Below are positions 55,501 to 64,000 of a stretch of 64,000 bases of DNA, piece by piece; position 1 is the stretch's first letter, and each line of letters starts with the position of its first letter. The position numbers and the translations under genes are program-made. The notes below the pieces were generated by a model. That model was not told the origin of the DNA. It made no database searches and worked only from the letters and a program-made list of their open reading frames with translations. This DNA is from Anaeramoeba flamelloides (taxonomy: Eukaryota > Metamonada > Anaeramoebidae), in NCBI GenBank assembly GCA_027625915.1, contig JANTQA010000051.1, forward strand, positions 5,766,501 through 5,830,500, read 5' to 3'.

Positions 55501-58258
55501 TTTGCTTTTATTTCATTGTTGAATTGTGTTCCAGTTAGAATTAATTTTTTTTTGAAAAAATAAAAAAAAATGATTTTTTTCCAATTGTGATTTTTCTGAA
55601 ATGGGAACTTTGGTCAAAAATATGCTAATGATACAGATTATCTTTCTAAATCCAAAAAACAAATGTTGTGTATTCTTACCAATGAAAAAGTTTTCGAAAA
55701 TTTTCATCTTAACTCAGATATTTTATTAAATGAAAAAACAAAATCTTTTACCTTTTATGAGTGTTAAACAGCATATTTTTATTTTTGAATTCCCAACTAA
55801 AAAAGAATAAGATTATAATGATTCTTTCACCAATTACTTAATTTTGTAAACCAACTCTTTGAAAATTTTTAAAAAGGTAAAAAAAAAACCAAAATTAAAT
55901 AACTTTCAATTTCCAAACAATCAAACCTTTAGTTCCTTTTTTATTATTAAATATCTATACATCTGTGTGTACTTTCCTTCACAAATTTGGATTTTGGAAA
56001 CATATACTAAAAAAATTCATTTTTGTTTTTTTTTTTTTTTTCTTTTGAAGAGAACGAATTAATTTCCTCTTACATCCGTTAGGTTTTCTTGAGCTTTATG
56101 TTTATTTGGAAAATCAATAGATTTTCAAAATAAAATGAAAAACCTCAAAAAAACCTATAACACTTCACAGAATAAACAGAAAACCACAAGAAAACCACCT
56201 AGGTACTTGATGGCACTTGAAGGCACGACCGTTTATTGATTTGTTTATTATATTTAATAATTTTTCGATATTCTTGACCTTTCCACCCAGAACTATTTAT
56301 TATTAAGTTTTTGTCTAAATTAATTTTATTTACATCTAAAAATTTTAAATTTTCTATTTCCCAATTGATATTTTCATATTTTTTTTGGAAAATTTTTAAT
56401 TGGTCTGAAATGTGATCAAACCAAAAGGCTTTCTAATTTCTTTTTGGATTTATATCTTCTTTTGTAAATTGAGATTCGGGCTTGGTCATGTTTTGCTTCA
56501 GTTTAATAAATTATTCTTGGAGAATGTGGATTGATTTTGAAAAATTTTGTAATTTTTTTATTTATCCAAACATCAATTTACTCAAAATCTTTCTGAGTTT
56601 AAATTAAAAATATAACTAATCCATAAAATAATTGGCTAATGCATATTAATTTGAACATTTGTAATTTCTTCCTATTAGCTAGTTTTTTTTTTAATTAAAA
56701 ATAAGTTTTGATTTTTTTAAAAACTATCTTTTACTTTTTAAAAGTTTTTTTGTAAAATGTGTTTTTTTTCAAGCCAAATTCCTAAATGTTTTATTTTGGA
56801 TATTTTTTTGATTTTAGTGTTTTGTCAATATTTGAATTCCTTTCCAAATTCTTGAATAATTTTAAAAATTAATTATGATTTATTTTTTTATCAAATTCTT
56901 AGATTGGTCATTCCATTATCAAAATCAAATCATCTGCAAACATTTGAACATGTTTTACTAGATGCTTGATTTTTTCTATTAAAAAATGACTAATAAATCC
57001 AAATAATAAAGGTGATAGGGAGTCTCGTTGATAAACCCCTATTCCAACTTTTTTATAGTAACTTTTTTAACTATATTTTTAATTTTTTCATTTCTAATAT
57101 ATTTACCAAGAGCCTATTGCACTAAAATGTGACTAATCGTATCCAAATTTTTTTTTAATATCAATTGTTATCAACAAAGAATTCTTTTTTAATTCTGATC
57201 CAAATAATATATTTAATACTGCTATTCTTGTATCTAATTTTTTTTTGAAACCAAATTGAGAACCTGAAACTAGATAAAAAGGAATTTTTTTAAAAAATAA
57301 TACTTGATTTAAATATCAATACTCAATAAATGCAAAAATAAAAAGAATTTCCTCATTCGTTTAAAATACAAAATAACTTTTTCCATTTTATTTTTTCACT
57401 ACAAAAAAACTAAATTACTTTAATTATAACGGAATATTCTATTACTGTTAATTGTAAAAGTAAAAAGATCAAAATTTTCATTCAGATTTTTTAAAAAAAC
57501 GACACCTAAAAAGAATTAAAATTAAACATCAAAGTTCCCAATTTCATATAGGGAAAATTAATAATTTAAGCTTGTTTTAAGAATTAAAAATTTGAAATGT
57601 GAGATGATCTTAAAAATTTTTTTTTGGAATGTTGAATGAAAATTTTGTTTCAATTATTTTGCAATAAATAGTAATGTGAATAAAATAAATTAATTTGTAA
57701 TAAATAAAGTAAAGCCATCTTATGAAAATTCTTATAATCATATTTCTTGTATTTTTTTTTTTTTTCATAAAAATCTAATAAATAAACATAACTATTCTTA
57801 ATATTTTGATAAAAAATATAATTTTCAATTTAATTATATTTTATAGATTTTATCGAGGGGCTAAAGGTGCGTTATTAGTCTATTCTGTAACTGAAAGGCA
57901 ATCTTTTGTCAACTTAAAGAACTGGCTTACTGAATTAAGAGAGAACTCGCCTAAGGATATCACCATCATGCTTATTGGAAATAAAATTGATCTTGCAGAT
58001 AACAGAGAGGTTTTGACGCATGAGGGAACAAACTTTGCTGAAGAAAATAATTTGAACTTTATCGAAACAAGTGCAAAAGATGCTACAAATGTAGAATATG
58101 CATTTCTTTCAATTTTAACCGATATTTTTGAAAAAAATAAAAAGAAAGAAATCCTTTTAACAGAAAGTGTCAAAACAGTATCAAGTTCCAGACAGATCAA
58201 ATTAGACGAAAATATTATCTCAAAAAATGAACAAGAAAAAAAAAGTGGTTGTTGTTAA
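52559..58258 (+). CDS. RAB11: RAB11-type small GTPase, six exons
   Basis: Exons: 52559-52598, 52714-52759, 52893-52989, 53137-53151, 53459-53484, 57847-58258; they sum to 636 nt, 211 residues plus stop. The join reads through every Rab motif in frame: P-loop GDSGVGKT (14-21), switch I and RabF1 [15 protein letters not shown] (30-44), WDTAGQE (61-67), [11 protein letters not shown] (77-87), NKID (120-123), ETSAKD (148-153) and C-terminal Cys-Cys for double geranylgeranylation. [13 protein letters not shown] and EKYRAIT are RAB11-like rather than RAB1/5/7. RAB11 controls recycling-endosome and post-Golgi traffic, and in cysts or amoebae contractile vacuole function (family knowledge). Exon 4 is only 15 nt and encodes DTAGQ. 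Introns are 115, 133, 147, 307 and 4362 nt, with donors GTAATT, GTTTGT, GTACAT, GTGAGA and GTAAGT. All acceptors end in TAG. Exon boundaries are inferred from motif continuity. Confidence 0.92.
53919..54100. mobile_element. MITE (TACTGG family) in RAB11 intron 5
   Basis: A 182-bp element, TACTGGTATTTCAATTAATA at the left and TTAATTCAAATACCAGTA at the right. The inverted repeat runs on through GGGAAAAA and CTTCATCTTCC for ~50 bp. It is the better-preserved relative of the copy at 8795-8959. Confidence 0.8.
55090..55650 (-). pseudogene. Antisense coding-like remnant in RAB11 intron 5
   Basis: On the minus strand, three stretches read like protein: [20 protein letters not shown] (about 55495-55550); [20 protein letters not shown] continuing to NMYDLLEK (55310-55450); and, in a neighbouring frame, [20 protein letters not shown] followed by [17 protein letters not shown] and IFQPETLF (55090-55250). 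Composition is less homopolymeric than the rest of the intron. I do not recognise a family. At least two breaks separate the stretches, so this is either a decayed gene or element or a small nested gene with introns I could not place. Chance open frames are the alternative. Confidence 0.35.
56030..57380 (-). mobile_element. LINE remnant, copy C, with reverse-transcriptase motifs
   Basis: Minus-strand copy inside RAB11 intron 5. Read on the minus strand from 57380 downwards it shows the RT order [59 protein letters not shown] (the FADD box) and KIKHLGIWL, followed by a C-terminal domain (for example [16 protein letters not shown]). The [10 protein letters not shown] and FADD blocks are typical of non-LTR retrotransposons. 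The 3' end at ~56030-56045 has an A-rich tail. The frame is interrupted by several stops and frameshifts, and the 5' part (any endonuclease) is missing, so it is inactive. The transposon lies antisense to RAB11, so it does not supply a sense terminator. Confidence 0.82.
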
Positions 58259-58376
58259 TTTGGAAGAATTAATTATTATTTTTTGAATTTAATGCTATTA
58301 ATTATAATAATCCTACTTTGAAACTTTATTTTTCTAATTTTCTTTTTCTTTCTTTTTTCTTTTTCTTTTCTTTTCT

Positions 58377-58406
58377 TTTGCCTTTGCCTTTGCCTTTGCC
58401 TTTGCC
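58377..58406. repeat. (TTTGCC)5 hexanucleotide array
   Basis: Five tandem TTTGCC units at the end of a (CTTTTC)-type pyrimidine tract, ~120 nt after the RAB11 stop, probably in its 3' UTR. Confidence 0.9.
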
Positions 58407-58999
58407 TTTTCTTTCTATTTGTAATGGTATAGATTTTTTTATATTATTATCTTGATTGTTTTTGTTTATATTTACTCTATATAAATATTATTTCGTTTAT
58501 TTATATTTTTAGTGTTTGTTTTATAATATTTATTATTTATTATTTTTAATTTTTATCTATATAATATTTTATTATTTTTTATTTGTTGTGATATTTTAGA
58601 GATCCAAAAATGTTATTATTTTTATTAATATTTTCTCTCTACAAGCCTATATCCAAAACAAAATTTTCATTTTTATTATTAAAAAATAAACATTACGAAA
58701 AAAATTACTTTATTTTTTATAAATATTAATTATTATTGGATGGTTTTATTTTTAATTCAAGAAAAGAAAACTTATTTTTAAAAAAACTTTTATTTTTCTT
58801 ATTCAACAAAAGGAATTAATTTCATTCAATATTTTGAGAGTGAAACCAAAATAAAATTTAAAACAGTTAAAAGTTTTTTAAAAATACTACATTTTACCAG
58901 TTTCAAAAGAGGTAAACAAACATTCAAAATTTTAATTACAGTTAAAACAGTTCAAAGAATGACAATAATAAACACCATTTAAAAATGATTGGCCCATTA

Positions 59000-59170
59000 A
59001 AAAATAAATTTTGAAAATAAAAATTTTTATAAATTGAATTTATCTATTATAATAAAAAAATTATTATTTTAATTTTCAGTTCTATACTCAAGAGACTTTT
59101 ATTTTTTGTCTCAAAATAAAAGAAAAAAGTAATAAAAAAAAAAATTGGGGTTTTTATTTTGAAATTGAGT
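59000..59170. repeat. Dispersed repeat, copy 2 (pair with 7558-7745)
   Basis: Matches 7558-7745 through TTATCTATTATAAT, TCTATACTCAAGAGAC, TATTTTTTGTCT and AAAATTGGG. Unclassified. Confidence 0.5.
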
Positions 59171-62100
59171 TTATAATTTCATTCAAAATGGAAATATTTT
59201 GGAATTTTTATTCCATATATTTAATTTATTCATTTTTTGTTTTTTATTTTCATTTCATTTTTTCAATTTAGTAATCTATTTCATTGTCATTAAGATTTTT
59301 TTTAGAATGATTCCTATTAGGTTAAAGTTGTGTTCTTCAAAATAGAAGAACTAAAATCAAATTGGTCTGTCTTCTAAAAAATTATATAATTGATCAAAAA
59401 TTGTTATTAACAATATTTTAACAAATATATCAACACTTATTTATTATTATGTGTTCTCGAAATTTTCGAAACTTGGATTTTTTTTTTGATAATAATTTAT
59501 TTATTGTTCTGAGGGAATTGTAATTTATGAAAAATTGTTAACATTTCAATTAGTGTAAGGCTATAATTTAGAAATTTTGGGACAACATATTTTAATAAGA
59601 TTTTTTTTTTATAAAACTTATGAATCGGGGTTTGTATTTTAAATTGGGTTTTATTTTAATAAATCATTTGAAAAATCGTGACTTACCAGAAATAATTAAT
59701 TGATTGAAAAAAATTCTTTCGTATTTAATACCAACAAATTATTAAATCTTATAAATAATTCACTTGTGAATTATTATAAATAAATAAAACCCCAATATTT
59801 TAAAAATTATGAATAATATAAAATAAAAAACCAAATAAAAAAGTAAAAAACAATTTTTAAAATCAAAAGTTGAAATTTTTTATTATTGGAATTTCAGTGA
59901 AAAAGTTACTAAGAAAATTTTTTTAGGGAATAAATAAATACTTTTCAAAAGATGATATCCTGTACATAATTTTTTGGATATTATTTTGAATTTTTTCAAA
60001 TACTTTTTCTTTTAGAACTAAGTTCATTAAAAAAAAAAAAAAAAAAAAAAACAAAATATTTACAAAAGAAAAAACAAAAATTTGAAAAAAAAGAAATAGA
60101 AAATACCAGTGAAAAAAAATGTAAAAAAAAAGAAGAAAGACGAAAGAAGAAAAGGAAAAAGAAAAAAGATTTTGATTGAGGAAAACAAAAATATTTTAAA
60201 ATTAGAATAAAAGTATTTTGAACAATAAAAAAATAAATTGATTTTCATAATAAATGAAATAAAATCTTACTAATCCACTTACACAGAATTGTAAAGCGGG
60301 TCAGAATTTTTTCAAAATAGTTCATTATTTATATTTAAATAAACAACAGGAAAAATTATTACTTCATCATCTTCTCTTTCTTTTTGAACAAAGAACTTCC
60401 AAATAAATAGATTTTAGTAATTTATGATATCACTTAATTTTTTCGACCTCTTTTATTTTATATATTGAGCCAACTAAAAATTAGAATTAAAGTCAAGATT
60501 TCATATTTGGAAAAATGATTATGGGTTGAAATTATATCATATTTATATTTCAAATATATAAGAAATAAAAAAAAAAAGAAAAAACAATATTATATTTAGG
60601 TATTCTCTTCCAAAGTATTGGCAAATGGTCAAAATTTTTGCAAATTAATTTTTAATATAGGAGTAAATTATTATCAAGTTTTTATAATTTTCAAATTAAT
60701 TTCTATATTTTTGAATTTTTTTTTAAAAAAACTCAAAAAATTCACTGTTTTAAAATCTTAAAAAAGTTGATCTTGGTGTTATTGTTTAAACGTGAATTAT
60801 ACAAGTTAATAGTCTTATTAAACTTTAACTTAATTGAGATACTGTGTCTTGAATAATTCATTTAGACAAACTATTTTTTTGAACGAAAAATAACAAAATA
60901 ATTACAAATTTCCTTTCTAAAAAAATTCTTATACAATCATGACTTATTAATTGTTACATAAGTTATTGATCGAATTCCACATAAATAAATTGGATTATTA
61001 TTAAAAATCAGAAAATGATAAATACTATTAATTACAAAATAATTAGTGCCAAATTCTAGTCTATCTTGAGAAAAAATAAAACAAAATATAACAAAAAAAG
61101 TGAACAATTCTTAAAAGTTGAAAAAAATAATCTAACACCAATTTACAGAATATAATAAATTAAATTTGACTTTGATCTTTTGGATTTTTTTTTATATTGA
61201 TAAATAAAAATTTTGTTCAATTTTTATTTTAAAAAATAGTATAATTTTCGAGATTTAAATAGCTTGATGGGAATAAAGTGAGGATATTCTCAAATTCAAT
61301 TATCTAATTCTTTGAAAAAATAAATATTTTCAGAGCTTAAATATAATAATTGATTTTTTAAAAAAGACTACAATGCCACCCTCAGTTTCATAAGAGATAG
61401 AAAACTCCAATTGAGAACATGTATTCAAATGGGGCCCATTAACTTTACTTTAAGAATAACTCAGTCTGAGTATAGTAGTGAAAAAAATACAAGACACAAT
61501 TTTTAACCCCGTGCAAGATTTTAAATTGTTAATCTTTGGACAATTGATATGTAATTGCAAATTTTTAGAATACAATCCACTATATTAAGAAACAAAATTT
61601 TAAAATTATTACTCACCCACTTATTTGAATGATGATTAATTAAATTACACTTGTTCAAAACACTATTCGATCAAAAAGCAAGAAAAAAAATGATCATTTT
61701 CCAAACCCTAGCAAATATCGAGAAATCCCTCTTGTTTTTCAAAAAAAGCTGATTTACCTAGGTTATCAAACAATTATTTCAGTATTCTATAGACACTCTA
61801 CTTTAATGAACTTTAGGTAAATTTATTACTATATTCATAAAAAAATTTTAGTTATATATTAAAAAGAATTGATTTTAAATAAAACAAATTACACAATAAT
61901 TATGCTAATATTAACAATTAAAAATCTTATCGGTTTTTTTTTTCATATCAGGTATTTTTTTCCCTCCTATAAATCAAAAAGATTTTTAAAAATAAACATT
62001 TAGGAAAAAAATTAAAACCGAGAAAAAAATTTAAACACATTTTTTATTTGGTAACCTTAATGACTGTTGAGAGAAAAATATTAGACAGAGTAAAATATTT

Positions 62101-62680
62101 GGGAAGCAATTTTAATTGGGAACATTACTGAAAGTGATTTTTAATTTCTTGTATTTGTGAAATAACTAAAGAAAATAACAATAATTTACTTATCAGAATA
62201 ACGATTAATGTAATTCTACTTTTTCAAAACCTTATCTCTTATAATCTAAAGCAAGTTAAAAAATTACCATTTTCAGAATTAATAACTAAACTTTACTAAA
62301 ACTTGGATTTTTATTAAAATAGCATGATCAACTTTTGTTATCAACCGTTCAAATGAGTATTTTACACACACCACAGATTAATGAACTTGTAACACATTTA
62401 AACCTAAATTTATATCAAATTCACCTAGTTATCAATAGGATTTGATTTTCAATTTTAATAATATTTCCAATTAAAAATAGTGTCCAACTATTTTTCTGTG
62501 TTCAACATTTTTCTCTCAACAGAGAGAACAAAAAGTAAAATCAAACAATAAAAGAAAAAATAAATAATTAAATAAAAAAAGGAGGATTCAATATAATAGT
62601 AGTTTTTTTGAAACTATCTTTTTGTATGAATTTTTCTTTGATCGAATGATTATTAAATATTTGTTAAAAAAATGATTATT

Positions 62681-62856
62681 TAAGGGACTAATCTCTCTTA
62701 AAGTTATTTACCTAAATTTAATTGAGATTGAGAAAATTTTTTTACCAATTACTTAGATTTGAAAACCCCTGTTTATTTTAAATATTAAACATATTTCTAG
62801 ATATGGAATCCTTATTTCGAAATCAATCAAAAAAACTAATAGTGACTAGTCCCTTA
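62681..62856. mobile_element. MITE (AGGGACTA family), copy 2
   Basis: A 176-bp element, TAAGGGACTA at the left and TAGTCCCTTA at the right, perfect 10-bp inverted ends. The interior aligns with 21589-21767. It encodes nothing. Confidence 0.8.
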
Positions 62857-63499
62857 AAGATCTCCAAAAGTAATCTTAATTTTTTGATAAAAAAGTACAT
62901 TACAATTATTTTTTTTTGATTTGGTAGATAATAATGAGAAAGGATTATTTGTTGAAGTTAATTTATTTCTTGTTTTAATTGATTTTATTTTTTATTTTCA
63001 GGTTTCTCTGAAGGTTCCCATTTTAAAATTGTGCTTACTTTTTTCCATGTTTCAATTTTTTTCTTTGATGGTTATTTTTGAAATCTTTTTGATTTATTGA
63101 TACGGAGTTATGCTTAAGGGACTAGTAACACTTATTTATTTTATCCCCCAATGGTAATAGAATAATTATTAACACAGGGGTACAATTTAACCCGATTGTG
63201 CAAAACTCTACTTTATCAACCATGTAGAAATAAGTTGTCATTGTAAAAAAAAGTTTATTTTTCCAATTAAATTTTTAATCAAAAGAACTTATCCAATTTT
63301 GTTTGGATTTTGGGATCAAATTAGAAAGAAGAAAAATTTGTAAAAAATATTTATTTGATAGAAATCTCACTTTTAGTAATTCCTAAGAGTCTGCATAGAA
63401 CAAATAACCTTGAAAATTTAATTTCATTATAAAAAATACATAACAATAAATCAGATATTGAATCTACATAATGATCTAAAAAAATTGATCATCTAAACC

Positions 63500-63712
63500 C
63501 CAATTCAAAATTTTTAACACACCAAAATTCAATTTGTTAAAAAAAAAACTTATTTAATCAATTAAAGAAGAAATACCAAATTAGAACCATTCACTAATTG
63601 AAATGTTAACACTTGTTTATAAATTACAATACTCACAAAACAATAAATAAATAATTATCAATACAAATAAATCATGGGTGTGTTAAAAATTTTGGAGAGA
63701 GCAAAACAAAAA
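63500..63712. mobile_element. Short Tc1-end-type element
   Basis: Left AATTTTTAACACACC and right GGTGTGTTAAAAATTTTGGA are inverted. The interior shares a motif (GAAATGTTAACA) and layout with the subterminal block 28490-28700 of the Tc1-like element. It is about 210 bp with no frame; probably a non-autonomous relative. Confidence 0.55.
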
Positions 63713-64000
63713 AATACATTAGTAAATTTGTTGAAATTCTATTAGGAATATTGATCGATCAAATGGTTAGATACTACCAACTAATTTTATATGAGTTCTT
63801 CCATTTGGAAAAACTTGACTTTAACCTAATATCGATGGTTGAAAAAAATTTTTGATCGAACGAAACAAATTACGTAATTCAAACAATGAAATGAAAACAA
63901 AAACTAAAAGATGAAAAAATATTTTTTCATAACTTACAAAAATCAAAATTTTCTCAAATTTGAATGAAATTGTATTATGTGATTGTTTGGAATGTTTTAT

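Larger units (their letters stand above)
53485..57846 (+). other. RAB11 intron 5, 4.36 kb
   Basis: Donor GTAAGT follows ...AITNAC; the acceptor TATAG precedes ATTTTATCGAGGGG. This intron is over ten times longer than the others. It contains a TACTGG MITE (53919-54100), an antisense coding-like remnant (55090-55650), an antisense LINE copy (56030-57380) and T-rich sequence. Splicing over such a length would be unusual for a compact protist gene, but the Rab frame on both sides demands it. Confidence 0.85.
58259..64000. other. Intergenic right end with MITEs
   Basis: About 5.7 kb without a supported gene. A pyrimidine-rich tract with a TTTGCC hexamer array follows the RAB11 stop. A dispersed repeat (59000-59170), an AGGGACTA MITE (62681-62856) and a Tc1-end element (63500-63712) are listed separately. 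A half-end TAAGGGACTAGTAACAC lies near 63114 without a partner. A slightly GC-richer patch near 61375-61450 holds no frame. Confidence 0.5.

Noticed and set aside
57880-58200. 106-residue minus-strand frame
   Set aside because: Complement of the last RAB11 exon.

Overview
This is AT-rich, gene-poor nuclear DNA from a protist, probably a free-living amoeba. The standard genetic code fits every gene: TAA and TGA both end reading frames. Introns follow GT-AG, one branch site is TACTAAT-like, intergenic DNA is dominated by A/T homopolymers, and the proteins carry long Lys/Glu/Asn/Asp low-complexity tracts. These traits recall Anaeramoeba-like genomes more than the Asn/Gln-rich Dictyostelium style, but the taxonomic call is inference. 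No rRNA or tRNA gene was recognised by eye.

Genes I can support, left to right: an APC8/CDC23 TPR subunit of the anaphase-promoting complex (minus, 347-2077); a 58-residue probably acylated peptide (minus, 5995-6171); a 1153-residue protein with a degenerate VWA-like region and a degenerate alpha-kinase-like C-terminus (minus, 9807-13268); two-exon TRAPPC1 (plus, 20158-20812); a GRAM-PH-VASt-TM lipid-transfer-type protein (plus, 24171-27218); a multi-pass membrane class-3 lipase (plus, 35277-37889); an Aquarius-type spliceosomal SF1 helicase (plus, 42651-46760); and a six-exon RAB11-type GTPase (plus, 52559-58258) with a 15-nt micro-exon and a 4.4-kb intron. The large single-exon genes have GC-richer conserved cores separated by AT-rich low-complexity linkers.

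The intergenic DNA and the large RAB11 intron hold many transposon fossils. There are at least seven copies of a ~200-bp foldback MITE (TA-CAGTCAG ends), several other TA-ended MITE families, and one broken Tc1-like DD34E transposon inserted inside a foldback MITE. Three 5'-truncated LINE copies with A-rich tails lie on the minus strand, one of them in the RAB11 intron. There is also a 135-nt perfect inverted repeat that would form a long hairpin, and several diverged dispersed repeat pairs, one offering an empty/filled-site comparison.

Functionally the genes are mostly unrelated housekeeping genes. TRAPPC1 and RAB11 do share a pathway, because TRAPPII activates Ypt31/Rab11, and two genes concern membrane lipids. 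The features most worth a second look are the VWA/alpha-kinase-like protein with apparently missing catalytic residues, the short acylated peptide, the long perfect hairpin, the RAB11 gene structure, and an antisense coding-like remnant inside the RAB11 intron.
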